NCBI GenBank assembly: GCA_039545315.1
Contig: BCIM01000012.1
Coordinates: forward strand, 122,811-186,810
Direction of reading: 5' to 3'
DNA: 64,000 bases
From: Kondoa malvinella
Lineage: Eukaryota > Basidiomycota > Agaricostilbomycetes > Agaricostilbales > Kondoaceae
Within the stretch, counting starts at the first letter, position 1; each line of letters opens with the position of its first letter. The position numbers and the translations under genes are program-made. A model generated the notes under the pieces. The model searched no databases and was not told the origin of the DNA. It saw nothing but the letters and a program-made list of their open reading frames with translations. This document shows positions 1-11,205 of this stretch, piece by piece.

Positions 1-346
1 GAATAGCCCAAGATATCAACCAGATGGGCACAAAAATCCATAGCATCATATACAAGAATTGCAGAAACATGTAGGCGTCCAATCCATTCTTCTCTATGAT
101 TTGCGTTCGATCTGCTTTCCAAACTGTAACGAACCAACGCCATATTGAATCTGGCAAAGGGGCGACACGATCTTTCACGAGTCTAGGCAAGTATGTGCGA
201 GGCTGGTAAATGTGCTTCAGGTAGCGGAAAAGGATGGTGAACGCGATGAGCTCGATTGCGAAGATTACAACATTGGTGATGAGGGCAGTGGTAAAGGTTT
301 CTGTCGACACTGAATTGACAGCCTCTTGATTTCCAATTTCGGCCAT
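1..346 (-). CDS. CSC1/RSN1-type (DUF221) osmosensitive cation channel, 5' end only
   Basis: This is the N-terminal 115 codons of a larger membrane protein; the gene runs off the left edge of the window. The ATG at 346 opens with a short extracellular-type N-terminus followed by a hydrophobic segment (about residues 15-42) rich in I, F and A. Next comes the family motif YQPRTYLPRL, then a charged loop with a PLPDSIWRW block and KNGLDAYMFLQFLYMM, then a second membrane segment with WIFVPIWLISWA. The motif order matches the RSN1_TM N-terminal module of the fungal CSC1/PHM7/RSN1 family (calcium-permeable stress-gated channels and late exocytosis factors). Function is inferred from family. No introns are needed in the visible part. 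Other starts upstream are out of frame. Confidence 0.85.
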   Translation of the reverse strand, partial: MAEIGNQEAVNSVSTETFTTALITNVVIFAIELIAFTILFRYLKHIYQPRTYLPRLVKDRVAPLPDSIWRWFVTVWKADRTQIIEKNGLDAYMFLQFLYMMLWIFVPIWLISWAI

Positions 347-2492
347 ATTTGCAGCCGCTTGCGTGTACTAGGTCCTTGATCAAGGGGTCCACAGGAGGTT
401 GTTCAGACAGATCTTTGCTGAGGTCAATGCGCGTCACTTTCTCAGATAAGTTCTTCTCGAGCCAAGGCAGGGTTATCCTCAATAGCAAGGGTATACCATC
501 AAGCAGGCTATGATATACAATTGTTTGCTGGCAGGGTGTTAAGATGCACTCAACGGTCGGGAGGGAAAAAGAAAACAACGATTCCCGACTCGTTATACGC
601 TTGGTCTGATATCATGCGTGTTCGTACAACGCGTATTACAGCAGCTGCACGTCTAATCTAGTACAGGATGGCTTATCTTTACAGAGAGAATGGACCGTTT
701 GCTCTTTACGCTCTGCCGTGACTACGCTCTGCTGTGACATAGAGCGCTCGGTATTTAACAAGAATGTACCTGCTCTTTACAGCTTTGGCTTGTTCTGGAT
801 GAGGGCTTTACCGTGAATGCCATGAGCTAGAAGTTCGCCTTTTATATTGGTGATTCGACATTCGATACTGCCTCTGCTCAGCGCGGCTGGGATCGACAGC
901 GAAACACTCACATTGCACTAGTCTTGCTCTGCTTTAGTGTGGTCGATGTAATCCTGAGTCGGCGTCAGAGGGGACTACACACGCTGACAACTGACTGACC
1001 GAATAGTTTCTCCGTTACGCGCAGGGCCAATGTACCGTATAGACAGATCCTCTGCACACATTATGAGCCGGCGTACTCTCGACTTTGATACGCTACCCCT
1101 CACGAGAAACACCTCCAAAAGGCATCTGGTTACCTGGCGCTTGCTCTAGGCTGACGGATAACATCAGTACATCCAAGTCGTCGAGGACTACAGAACTTAC
1201 GCGACTGCAGAAGCCGTCGAGCAGCAGTCGATGAGGAAAGCTACGCAGCCTCCATGCAGCGTTCCGAGCTGTAGACGCGAGCGTTCAACATGAATCCTGA
1301 TCTCATCGCTGCACGCTTACAGGATTCTAAAGCCCCGAGAGAGCACTCAACGTAGCTCAGACGGGTCTAAAGCAGACTGACGAGCATATCGTCTACCCCA
1401 AAGGCATCAGACCCTTTCAACTCTCGAGAAGTTGGACTGACCGGAAACCTTGATCGTATGCACCACAGTCGCCTTTGAGCCTTTTCTCGTTACGTATTTT
1501 CCATCTTTTACATCTGCATTCTCTACGTTGATGGATTCTAACTGGACGCGCTTGAAGATTGCCCCAGCGAAAGAATCTGAATGACCTTGCTGTGTCTGCT
1601 TAACGTATGAGCTCTTGTAATTCATGCCTTATCATGCCTTATGGAGCGGACAAGGTTGAAGTGATCGTGCTGCCTCTGTAGCTCGGGTGATAGATGCATA
1701 ACTTGCGAGATGGCCAAGATGATGAACGTGGCAAGTCGACCTGGAGAAAATGCGGAGACCTTTTTCAATGCATATATCTACAATATAGTCTTGCAGCGAT
1801 ACTATGTACAGGAGGATGTATTTGCAAGGCCGTGCGATGACTCGCTGTTTTATTCACAGACGTTGCGCGGCGCAGCGGTCTTTCATCGAAGGCACTCAAC
1901 AAGCATATCTGAACGACTGCTCTTCAGCTTCCCGAGCTGATTGTCGAGACGCTCATCATTGCCGAAACTACCGTTAAGAATTAGGGGATGACCCCGGAAG
2001 GAAAAATGGAATACTCACCGAGAGTTGGAGTGCTGCCAAGGAGAGACTGGACTTGTTAGCAGAATAGAGAAAGCCCTATAGAGAAATACAATGTCAGTCG
2101 TTTAGACAAATTCAACCGGAAAGGATGGATTCACCTCGGTGCACGAAGCTTGTGCTCGAGTGTCAGATTTCTCACCCGGCTTACTGCGCGGATCGAGTTG
2201 AAAGTAAGGGTAAAGGTAGAGACATAAGGAGAGTAGCGATTTTCTTCACGATTAGAAATAGAGGTTTCGAATATCGTCAGAAGCGCGATGAAGGACAAAG
2301 ATTGAAAGCAGCCAGTTTCGCAGTCACACAACAATCACAAGATGGTATGCGAAAGAAGACTCCTCGGCTGATACGACCTATCTATTGCGCGTAAGCCAGA
2401 GCTGTTTCTCGCGCAGGCATGCAGACCTTACTTTAATAAGCAAGAGATCCTAGCAGCAAGGAGCTGGACGCAGACATAGCAGTCAGGCTTCT
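347..2492. other. Long intergenic stretch, no supported gene
   Basis: About 2.1 kb without a convincing reading frame on either strand. The open stretches here (up to 89 codons) show no domain, no hydrophobic pattern and no matching splice partners. A tandem duplication of the ten bases catgccttat lies near 1623-1642. The stretch must hold the promoter and 5' UTR of the channel gene ending at 346 and the 3' UTR of the DUF92 gene. A non-coding RNA or lineage-specific gene cannot be excluded. Confidence 0.5.
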
Positions 2493-3832
2493 TTAGATCC
2501 AATACAGCGCTATAGTAGCTCCCAAAGCCGCCGTCACGCCAGCAGACACCAGGTTCACCTGCGAAGAAGTTCAGTATTGTCGCAAGACAGTGGACCGTGA
2601 GCGACGTACTCCGTTATTCGATAGGACCTTTCTGCCTCTCGTCTGCACGCTCGAAGAATGATGATGCACAACTTGACTTGTCGAGGGTGAGTACAGAGTC
2701 TGTTGTAGTGTAGCGCCTAGTAGAGAGTCGACCTGCTCGAGCATCAGCTATAGATCAACCATTGACAAGGACTGGATCTTTCTTTTGAGCGAAAGGAAAG
2801 GGGAGAGTCGGTCGGAGAAACGGAGCAAGGATCGACTTACCACAGACCCGAATAGCCCAAAGAAAGAGCCCAGTGTTAACACTCTCATACAAGTGTTGAG
2901 CGATAAAGAACGGTCTTCCGCATACTGAAGCATCAATAGCGTCGTAAGAGCAATATAGGTGCCTCCCAGTAACGATAGAAGCAGACCAAGGGGAGAGACA
3001 CCTGTTGTTTGTGTCAAAACAGTTCGCAAGCGTTGATGCGAAGGAAGCATACCACCGTTAGTGCCTTTCGGTACAGTCTTCAGGCTTGTAATGAGAAATG
3101 GTTGCTTGGTCGAAAGGATGCCTAGTTCCGATGCACTGATTTGGCATATTAGGCTGAGTGTGCTGTTCATTGACAACTAGACTCACAGCGTCTATGGATC
3201 AGGTGTCAGACGAATACGGAATCAAGACATCTGGAAAGGACTCACATCGCCCATGCAGCAAGAGAAGAACCTGCTCAGTGTCAACTTTGTGTTCAGCACG
3301 CAAGAGACCAACTCACGCCAAAGAAGACATGGCGAGTACTCTACTGAGCTGATCCTCCCACAAACACCCTTTCTGAGACCTCGAGCTCCAATTCAGACTG
3401 CACAAACATCCGACCCAGCCATTGCATAGCACTTGAACCGCGTTTCTTCCCTTTGACTCTGCAGATGTATCTTCTAAACGCGCTTTGAGAGAAGCTTTGT
3501 ACTGCGTGGTAAATCAGAGCAGAACAGGTGGGATAGCCAAGAGGCTGACTTTGGTAGCGCGTGAACCGGTGAAGTAAAAGACTGCGGAAGAGTCAAAGCG
3601 ATACAACGATATCAGATCAGTAAGCGGACCCAGTAGTTGAACTCCAAAGAGCCTAGTACTGCAAGCCAGAGCTAGCGACCGCTCAGAGAAGGGCATGACA
3701 TGTGATTGATGACGGACTGCAATAGCCCAACAGCGCCGCACATACAGCACCAGAGGCATTCAGGGAGCCTTTGCGATAGCCATGCGCGCCCAACAGGAGA
3801 CTCAATAACAGCGTAAAAGGATAGATTTGCAT
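2493..3832 (-). CDS. DUF92/TMEM19-family integral membrane protein
   Basis: A polytopic membrane protein read across at least six introns. Exon pieces in order: start at 3832 (MQIYPFTLLLSLLLGAH), a KGSLNASGAV block, RLFGVQLL joined to VFYFTGSRATK, LKARLEDTSAESKGRNAVQV, then MGDTLASELGILS, SLKTVPKGTNG, VSPLGLLLSLLGGTY, VDSLLGATLQ and a final VNLVSAGVTAALGATIALYW before TAA. These match the conserved blocks of the DUF92/TMEM19 family (TGSRATK, GRN.VQVL.NG, GDT.ASELGIL, P.GTNGGVS..G, DSLLGA), which fixes most splice sites. The exact first intron boundary (about 3670-3770) is unresolved. Biochemical role is not established; in plants a member is linked to phytyl phosphate metabolism, which should not be transferred here. 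Its ATG is 27 bp from that of the divergent PEX5 gene. Confidence 0.8.
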
Positions 3833-3859
3833 AATACACGGTCGAACAAGAACAACGAC

Positions 3860-5882
3860 ATGGCCTTTTTATTCAATGGAGGACCTGAATGCGCACCAGG
3901 AGCCGCTAACCCGCTCTCACAAGCTTTGAAAGGTTTCAACAGCGATGCGGCTTTACAGCGTGATTTACTCTCTAGCAGACCCGTAGCCGGTCCATCTCAA
4001 TTCCGCCACGATCAGCAGCAGCAACAGCAACCTGGGGCCAGTCAGGAAGATGCAGAACAGTTGTTTGCCAGACAGGGTGGTCCCGCCTTTGATTTGAGAG
4101 AAGTGAGGCAGCAGTTGAACGAGGCCGAGAGGTATTCAGGTGCGGCTCTCTTCAACTTCTTGCTGCGTGCTCTATTTGACCATGTCGTAGACTGGGATAG
4201 ACGCTTCAATGCAACGTCGCAGGCTGGACCTCAGGTAGAAGGGCCTAGCGGTAAGTCATCACTGTTGAACCCCGCACTGCCGTACTCATACATTTCAAGC
4301 AGGCAGAGAAGTATGGGCTCAAGACTTTCAAGCGCACGCACAGCAACAACAAGGACCAACCGTCTCACAAGCAGGTCCACAAGTCTACCAACCTCGAATG
4401 AACATGACCAACAGGTTCAACATGGGCATGGGCATGCGACCTTCTTTCTCTCCCTCTTATGCACCTCCTACCGAAGTGCAAGCAGATAAAGGCAAAGGCC
4501 GCTTTGTCGAACTATCAGACTCTCAATGGGAATCCGAATTTGCTAAATTGGACCAAGGCGATCTCGTCAATCTTGCTTCACCTACGGAAAGGGAAGAAGC
4601 AGAAGATGAAGACTTGCTCAAAAAGGAGATTGATCGGACTTGGCGCAACATGCAGAAACAGATGGACGATCAATCTGCTATGGATGCGGAAATGTCGGCT
4701 TGGGAAAGTCAGTTTGGTACCACGCTCAATGATCAGGGCGAATACATGCCTCAAGTGGACAAGTTTGATCTGGACAAGTTGATGCAGGAGAAGAAAGAGT
4801 GGACTTATGCCGAAGATAATCAGATGAGGGATGTGGCAGATCCATTTGAAGAGGGCAAGAGGTTGCTGCATGCTGGTGCACCTTTGACTCATGTCGCTCA
4901 AGCATTTGAAGAGGCTTGCAGGAGGGACGAAGGCAGAGCGGAAGCTTGGTTGGCGCTCGGTGATACGCTTGCGGCCGATGAAAAGGAGACTTTGAGTATA
5001 GCTGCTTTGGAGCGAGCTGTTGCTTTACCAGGTCGAGGTGGAGAAAGTGCTTGGCTGGTCAGTCGGCTTTGGTCATTTCAGCAGTAGCTGATAAAGATTT
5101 TGTGTGCCTGACAGAGTCTGGCCATTGCATACATCAACGAAGGCTACGACTCTCGTGCCTTGAGCGTGCTCGAACAATGGATTCAACGCTGCTACCCAGA
5201 CTCGTACAACCCCTTATCATCGACCGAACTCGATCCCTTGAATCCATGGGCATCTCAACAACGCATCACAGACATGTTCCTCAATGCTGCTCGAGCTGGT
5301 CCAGCTACGCGAAAGACCGATGCAGAGAGGCAAATGGGCGCTATTGATGCTGATGTGCAAGTAGGTTTAGGTGTGCTGTTCTATGGCAATTCGGATTATG
5401 GGTTTGCGAAAGACTGCTTCGAGGCAGCTTTGAGCGACAGGCCCAAGGTATGTTTTCCATGTTCTGTGCCCTTGTTTCAGCTGACTCGAGTAGGACTGGA
5501 TTCTGTGGAATCGCTTAGGCGCAACACTAGCGAACGGCGGACATCCAGAAGAAGCTATCTCAGCCTATCGAACAGCTCTAGATCTTCGGCCCAACTTCCC
5601 GCGGTCTCTATATAACCTGGCCGTCAGTTGTCTCAATATCAACTGTTTCAAAGAAGCGGCGGAACACCTACTGGCTGCTATTGAGCTACAAGGTCCTCAA
5701 GCGGAAGGAAGCGGGAGCGATAATCTTTGGTCTACTTTGAGAAGGTCATTCTTCTGCATGGCAAGTGATGACAGTGTTTGCTATCGCTTTCATGCTAATA
5801 AGATGTTTAGGATCGGCCGGACTTGGCAGAGAAAGCTGTCGCCGGGGGCGATATACAAGCGCTCAAGACTGCTTTGGCTTGA
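3860..5882 (+). CDS. PEX5: Peroxisomal targeting signal 1 receptor PEX5
   Basis: Cytosolic shuttling receptor that binds C-terminal PTS1 (SKL-type) cargo and docks at the peroxisomal PEX13/PEX14 complex. The start at 3860 gives an N-terminus with GPECAPGAANPL, carrying the conserved Cys that is monoubiquitinated for receptor recycling. The disordered N-half contains WxxxF/Y docking motifs (WAQDF, WESEF, WESQF) and a Q-rich tract. The C-half is the TPR domain: ADPFEEGKRLLHAG, AWLALGDTLAADEKE, DVQVGLGVLFYGNSDY, LWNRLGATLANGGHPEEAI and LRPNFPRSLYNLAVSCLN are PEX5 hallmarks. Introns are at 4251-4302, 5058-5114, about 5448-5493, and one near 5762-5810 that joins FFCM to DRPDLAEKAV. Essentially full length, about 600 residues. 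The upstream in-frame TTG is not needed. Confidence 0.96.
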
Positions 5883-6198
5883 TTGTAATATAGCTGATAC
5901 AGCAATGACACAAAACGGTTCAGCTCCTTGTTGACTCATTTGCAATGCTCGCCTTCAGACACTTGAACTGAACCTACCATACTGCACGCTATCACTTAGA
6001 AGACAGCCGAATTGTAAGCGCAAGCTGATGAGCGATGCTACAGCTATACTGACGTTTGCTATCTAGGGCTGTTCAGATAGCTTAGCTGATCGACTGTCTC
6101 GTCAAAACAAGTGTCAGTGACTGAGCAGGCTTCTTGCTTGCAGAACACACACAGACTGATTTATGGCTCTCTAGTCGTTTAAGTCTGATCTGTTATTG
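5883..6198. other. Intergenic region, nothing recognised
   Basis: About 316 bp between PEX5 and the small gene starting at 6199. I see no reading frame, repeat or RNA structure. It presumably holds the PEX5 3' UTR and the promoter of the next gene. Confidence 0.4.
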
Positions 6199-6802
6199 AT
6201 GGCAGCCAACGCTGCTCTGGATCAACAAGATGCTACTGCTGCAGCTGTCAGGAGCACCCAGAATGCGGTCTCTTTGGAATACCTATCAATACAAGCCACC
6301 CTCAACCGAATCGAGGCGTCCATGGCGCAAGGGTTCGCACAAGGGCTAACAGAATCTATGAGCATTAAATGCCAGGTCCGTTTCTCTTTCTATTATATAG
6401 TGCAGCTATGACCAAAGTCTGATCGCCAGGCGGCTGACGACAAAGATTACTTCCTTGTCCGAAGCCAGAATGCGAGAAGCGCCGGAGTCGCTAGCGCTGT
6501 TTCTTTGCCGCGCATCGCGCCAGCTATCCCTGTTCTGGCCATCGGTGCTCCCATGGCTGCATTACCACCTGCACCAGCACCTCCCGGTCCTCACGCGCTG
6601 TTCCCTCACAGTATTTAAGCTCTGAGTGATCTATCAGGTAAGCGCGTGATGTTTGCACAATCCACGGCAAAGCTGAATGTAGTCTTTTACAGCGGGCGAC
6701 TCAGCGACTTTGTTTACTGCCTACAACATCCCTTTACCGGTTCCGAACAACCACATCGCCAGGTTGGCCGCCTTCCGCGACTTTGTCGGTCTTAATCCAT
6801 AG
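6199..6802 (+). CDS. Small hypothetical protein, three exons
   Basis: Predicted protein of about 155 residues. Exon 1 starts MAANAALDQQDATAAAV and is an alpha-helical, coiled-coil-like stretch (SLEYLSIQATLNRIEASM). Intron 1 is 6376-6429 (GTCCGT...CGCCAG), and exon 2 carries YFLVRSQNARSAGVASAVSL followed by a Pro/Ala-rich PPAPAPPGPHALFP. Intron 2 (6611-6692) leads to a last exon ending LTAYNIPLPVPNN-like sequence and RLAAFRDFVGLNP before TAG at 6800. The layout (N-terminal helix, an R..NA block, a PxxFP linker, a C-terminal helical LxxFRxFVG) recalls small uncharacterised proteins that I associate with basidiomycetes, but that is memory, not proof. No function is assigned. Confidence 0.55.
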
Positions 6803-7200
6803 GAACGAGTAAAGGGCGATCTGGGATGTCGAGCTTGCCGGCTCCTCATCATGTTACCTTACCATCTGTATACCACTACAATATTGATTTGCATTCATCT
6901 CGCCTGTCATATTCTGCTATAGCTTTGTAGCTTCCATGGTCTGTTCTTGCGTTTCTTTCTCCGTGGCAATAGAATCTTCTTCGCCAACAATTATATCTTA
7001 CTCGTCGTGCACATTGGACTTCTTGTATAGACTTCGATAAGAGAATAGTCAAACACGTTTTCGCCATTGCCACTGTCCGTACAATACATGTCTTCGTTGC
7101 AGTGGGACAATGTTGAAAACTCTCCGTTTCTTCAGCTATGAGACCCGCTGTCTCATCGCTTGTCTGGACCGAATCATGTTGAGCGCATGCCAGCCGGCCT
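6803..7200. other. Convergent intergenic region
   Basis: About 400 bp between the stop codons of two converging small genes. No reading frame, repeat or RNA gene recognised; probably two 3' UTRs. Confidence 0.4.
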
Positions 7201-7635
7201 TCATCCAGATGTAGGGAGTTTGCGCTGATTCTCGGGTGTCCTCTTGTACTCTTGCAACCAATAGATGCGCGTCTGGTGGTGGCTTCTCTCAGTCTCGGCT
7301 TTGCTTAGATCGGCTAGAGTCGCTTTCGTGCCTTTGTTGTAATGGGCCACATTGGCATGCTCTTTCGCCGTTTGCGCTACTCGCAAACGCTTTACGTGCT
7401 CTGCTATGAGGGCGTTCAACTTCAAATCCGACAAATGAAAATGCTGAATACGCTTGTCAGTACTCTTGGCTTATCAATATAGATGATCGAGCTTACCTCT
7501 GATCGATGAACGTCTTGATCAGGATCGGCTCTCACAGACGCTCCGGATCTCTTCAAGAGCTCTGCTATGCGGTTGAGAACTGAAGAAGAGCAGCAGAGCA
7601 ACCTACTTACTGCCAAGTGCTGTTCTGTAAGGCAT
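7201..7635 (-). CDS. Small hypothetical coiled-coil protein
   Basis: Predicted from ATG at 7635 (MPYRTALG), a 31-nt candidate intron with perfect GTAAGT and TTCTTCAG ends, then ILNRIAELLKRSGASVRADP. A clear 60-nt-class intron (GTAAGC...ATTCAG, about 7435-7486) leads to HFHLSDLKLNALIAEHVKRL, a long charged helix (AQTAKEHANVAHYNKGTKAT, LADLSKAETERSHHQTR) and a C-terminus ending KLPTSG. About 130 residues, basic, probably helical throughout; no membrane segment or signal peptide. I do not recognise the family. It could be a subunit of a small helical complex, but nothing here shows that. The N-terminal exon is the weakest part; an upstream start remains possible. Confidence 0.5.
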
Positions 7636-8107
7636 TTGCGAGGCGACGAGTTCAAGTCAACCGGTGTCCTTGTAATAGAGCCAGAAAGATCTAAGGCAAT
7701 CTTGATGGGAAGAGAGCTAGCAGGGCTTCGACCAGGCTTGCGTCGCCGGTAGAATGAACCTTCGCAAGAACAAAGAAAGGCTCTAGAAGGCGCTGTTTGT
7801 CGGAGTAGCCCATCAGTATAGTCTGAAGCCTATGCTGGGCTGCGAGGTAGTAATTTGACAGGCACCAGACTAGCCAGATTGACATCGCAGTAACAGTCTC
7901 TCATCTTTTGGTTGTGCGAAGGAAAAGCATTGACGAGTAAGGCCATTGAGAAGTAGGTGTATCCTCTCGCACAGTCTTGCAGACATTGTCGGAGTAGATA
8001 AAGAGGTCTGGAAGGTACTGCCGGCGGTTGAGGCGTCTTTCGAGGTGCCAGCTTTACGAGCATACCAGACCTTGCTCTTTCACGATGAGAGCGCTGTAGG
8101 GACACCG
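7636..8107. other. Divergent intergenic region
   Basis: About 470 bp between two divergent genes. An open frame from about 7946 runs into the PX gene without an ATG before 8108, so an extra 5' exon of that gene could lie here (acceptor-like tcttgcag just before 7980). No other element seen. Confidence 0.35.
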
Positions 8108-8999
8108 ATGACCTGCCCGATACCCCGAGCAAGAGAGAGAACCGTGGAGCAACACATCAACGAAGCATTGAGCGAAGACATATATGCGCTGCATTTCAGA
8201 GGCCAAAGCTTGCGTCGAGCAGCTTCAGAAGCAGATCTTCCTCAAGCACGACCGACTGCCTGCGCACAGCGCTACCAGCCTGTAGCGTCCACGTCGAAGC
8301 TGGTGCTGGAGGATGATAGCAGCGAGTCAAGTGATATGGACATTGGAAGCGAGGTGCGCTGCTCAAGCTTGCAGACCATGTGTCGCATCTCACGAAGGGC
8401 AGACAGAGACGTTTAATCCAAGAGCAGGCTCAGCAAAGTCAACAGGCTCAGCCAGATCATCGGCGTTTAACATCAGAGTGAACCGCTCAGATTTGGATTT
8501 GTCGACATTCGCACAAGAGGTGAGCCTTACTCCTACGTTATGCTATGTGTGCTCAAGCCTGAAAGACTACAGGTCACCATCAATGATTCTTTTCAAGTGG
8601 GAGAGCGCAGTCGCGCATACATTGTGTACAAGGTCGAGACTCGCATGCAAGAAGTGAGCAACCAGAACACATCCTGGGAGCTACTGACTCGTTGCAGGGC
8701 ACCATCATCACTTCGCTCAAGCGATATTCATCTTTCGTTCAACTGCGTAAAGAACTTTGCAAAGCCTATCCGTTAGCGAAAGGAACTGCCTTGATCCCTA
8801 AGCTACCGCCTAAATCTTCCATATGTGAGTCTATAGGTGTCTTTGCATCTTGTTCTGATCGACCTCAGCCAAGTTCAATACGTCCTTCTTGGATCGGCGC
8901 CGGAAAACACTCGCTTTCTGGCTCTCCGGTATACTGCTACACCCGATACTTGGTTCTTCGGAGTTGCTCAAGACTTGGTTGCTGGACTCCAATCACTAA
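8108..8999 (+). CDS. PX-domain protein, YPT35-like
   Basis: A phosphoinositide-binding PX-domain protein resembling yeast Ypt35, an endosomal/vacuolar membrane-contact adaptor. The N-terminal 100 residues are polar and low-complexity (LEDDSSESSDMDIGSE). After introns at about 8356-8402, 8520-8570 and 8654-8697 the PX core follows: ITVNDSF-like strand, AYIVYKVETRMQEGTIITSL, the R-Y-S basic motif in LKRYSSFVQLRKELC, the Pro-rich LIPKLPPKSS loop, and FLDRRRKTLAFWL with the conserved Arg. It ends LLHPILGSSELLKTWLLDSN before TAA at 8997, so the PX domain is C-terminal, as in Ypt35. Start at 8108 is the first ATG in frame; the true N-terminus may be longer. PI3P binding is family-based inference. 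Confidence 0.8.
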
Positions 9000-9543
9000 G
9001 TACTTGCTGGTACTTACCCGAATGGTGCGGTCCTTGTCGAGCCGAAACTTCTGAGAGCTGATGATCAAATTGATAGGTCTATGCTGGAACGATGCCGCTG
9101 TCTTGCCGATATACCGTACAAATCGCTTAAAGGCTGTGGATAAGACACTGTAGGAGGTTCAGGCGGTTCATATACCTAAAGAAGACGGGTTTCGACGCTC
9201 GAGTGGGGATTTCCCTCAAAACTTTAATGCTATGGGCTGATTGTCTGTAGGTATACACTCATCATGAGACTATGATCAACCACATGCAACACTATAGCTG
9301 AAAAGCCAACGAATGAGACAGCCCCTAATCCACAAGTTCACATTCTCTCGCGTTCAAGTGCTACCGTGCAAGCCAGGTACAGCACTTCCCGAGATAAAGA
9401 GCACGAGATACCGCTTTTCGAGCGTACTGTCGACTGGAAACTCTGGAGGTCTGACATAGCAGAGACTTAAAGGCTGAAATACCATATATGCTCTTTAAAA
9501 ACCAATACATCACATTTGTACAACGCTTCTGCTCCTAGCATCT
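9000..9543. other. Convergent intergenic region
   Basis: About 540 bp between the ends of the PX gene and the F-box gene. Open frames nearby on the plus strand are antisense to the F-box gene. No repeat or RNA gene recognised. Confidence 0.4.
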
Positions 9544-10982
9544 CTATCCTTCGTACGACCTCACTCCCGAGAAGTAGCTCTTGGTGTTATGCTGCAACTC
9601 AACCTCGAGCACTTCATTTGTCGTGTTATTGGCCGTGCAAAGCGAAAGCAGATCCAACTTGTTCCTGCCACCATTCATGAGCCTCGCATCATCTTTCGGG
9701 CAAAAGCACTCACCATCTACCTCTATTGGTGCTCTTCAGCCTATAACTCGCTTCCATTGTGTATTTGGGTCGTTCCACTAGTTGATCTTCCAATCCCCAG
9801 CATGACACTAAATCCCCTTCGAGCTTCCATCGACCTACTGACATGCCTCTCATTCTTAGGTTCAAGTCTATCGATCGAGCAATTTCTTTGGGCGGTACGA
9901 CGGTAGTGAGAGCTATGACTGTTCCATTTGGCAGGAAGCGGAGCTTTGTACAAATCAGCTGTGAAGATGAAAGCTGCCTGGCGATGGACACTCACAAAGC
10001 GATAATAGACCACAATATGCGAAGGTGTATGCCAAAGGTTATCCGCTTCGCCCTTCCTCAAGTACTGCACTACCGATATAAAGCATCCATCCGTCCTGAT
10101 TCGCGGTTGTTCAATCCACATTCTGCGCCAATCACCACCATGTCGGGTCTGACAAACCTCTTCTGCCCCTTCTCCCGGAGCGAGCTGATACGGTGAAATG
10201 TAAAAGATTTTGCATTGTCTTTGCCAGAGCGAGGTAGATAGACTGAGTAATCTGGCTTTTCGAGCGACTAGGGCAAAGTTCTCTAATCGATCGATGCGAG
10301 GGTATTGATTCTCCTTCTTTGGTAGTACGAGTTGGAGAAGGATATGAGTGAGGAGCTCGTCGGGTAGTCGATCGAGATAGAAAGGCCGTAGATCGGTCTG
10401 ACGGATAAGAGAATGGTCGCCTGGCTGAAGAAAAGGTTCTTCTGCACCTGGTGGGATCCATGGATTTGCAGTAAAAGAGTCGATGAGGGTGTTGAGCAGC
10501 TTCTGAGTTGATGAAGGATGCGTGACAGCTGACTTTGTGGGAGGAGCAGAATAGTCTCCCTCGAGTTGCACAGTTCGCTGAAAGTGAAAGGACAAATCTT
10601 CTTCAGCTTTGCGAGCAGCAGGCTTAGTTGCAGCAGCTTTGCGAAGGGACTCTTTGTGGTACACTTTGTCGATCGACGGATTGAGCTTGAAAGCCTTGCG
10701 ATAGCATGCTACAGCGGTATTCATGTCGCCCGAAGCTTCTCGACTGACGGCCTCTTCATACAAAGCAAGCGCATCGGTCTCATCCACTGCTTCGGCTGCA
10801 GTGTTGTCAACGACATGACTTCGAACATGCGTCGCATCTCTTGATCTCGACCGCGACGCCTCTGCTAGGTTCGAGGAAGACGCTGCAGGCTGAGACGACT
10901 GCTGGGCTTGCTTCTTGCCCGAGACCTCACTCAGCCATTCATTGCGGAACGATTCAAGGTCCGGCGCTTCGACAGAAGACAT
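9544..10982 (-). CDS. F-box protein of the FBXO9/Pof7/Hrt3 family
   Basis: Substrate adaptor for SCF ubiquitin ligases. From ATG at 10982 the N-terminus is polar, followed by a TPR/MIT-like helical hairpin (ALALYEEAVSREASGDMNTA, VACYRKAFKLNPSIDKVYHK). The F-box is FYLDRLPDELLTHILLQLVL. After it come the family blocks LWQRQC, WRRMWIEQPRIRTDGCFISV, VQYLRKGEADNLWHTPSHIV and VYYR. Intron about 9961-9992 joins YYR to YLRFLPNGTVIALTT; a second intron (about 9675-9718) joins GRW to NKLDLLSLC. The C-terminus has YFSGVRSYEG, equivalent to the FSRVRSY end of FBXO9. About 450 residues, normal for the family. In fission yeast Pof7 and budding yeast Hrt3 are the counterparts. Confidence 0.9.
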
Positions 10983-11205
10983 GGTCGAAATGCGTCAAGA
11001 TGATATTACTTCTCCACGAGGGGCTATCTAGGCTCCTGATAGTTGGTCTCTGTACGCTGCTGAGCTCCAGTCCCTTTGTTTGCGTCTCTCAGCCGAGAGA
11101 GCACCGCTTTTCTCATCTGTTGCTCTAATACCGAACTCTGTCTGTCCTCTACTCTATCTTAATCACATCGCTCTCTACTTTGCTAGCCAAACGAGTTTTC
11201 TCAAC

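Noticed and set aside
9589..10196. Plus-strand open frames of 105-117 codons.
   Set aside because: They are antisense to the F-box gene, whose exons and domain are clear.
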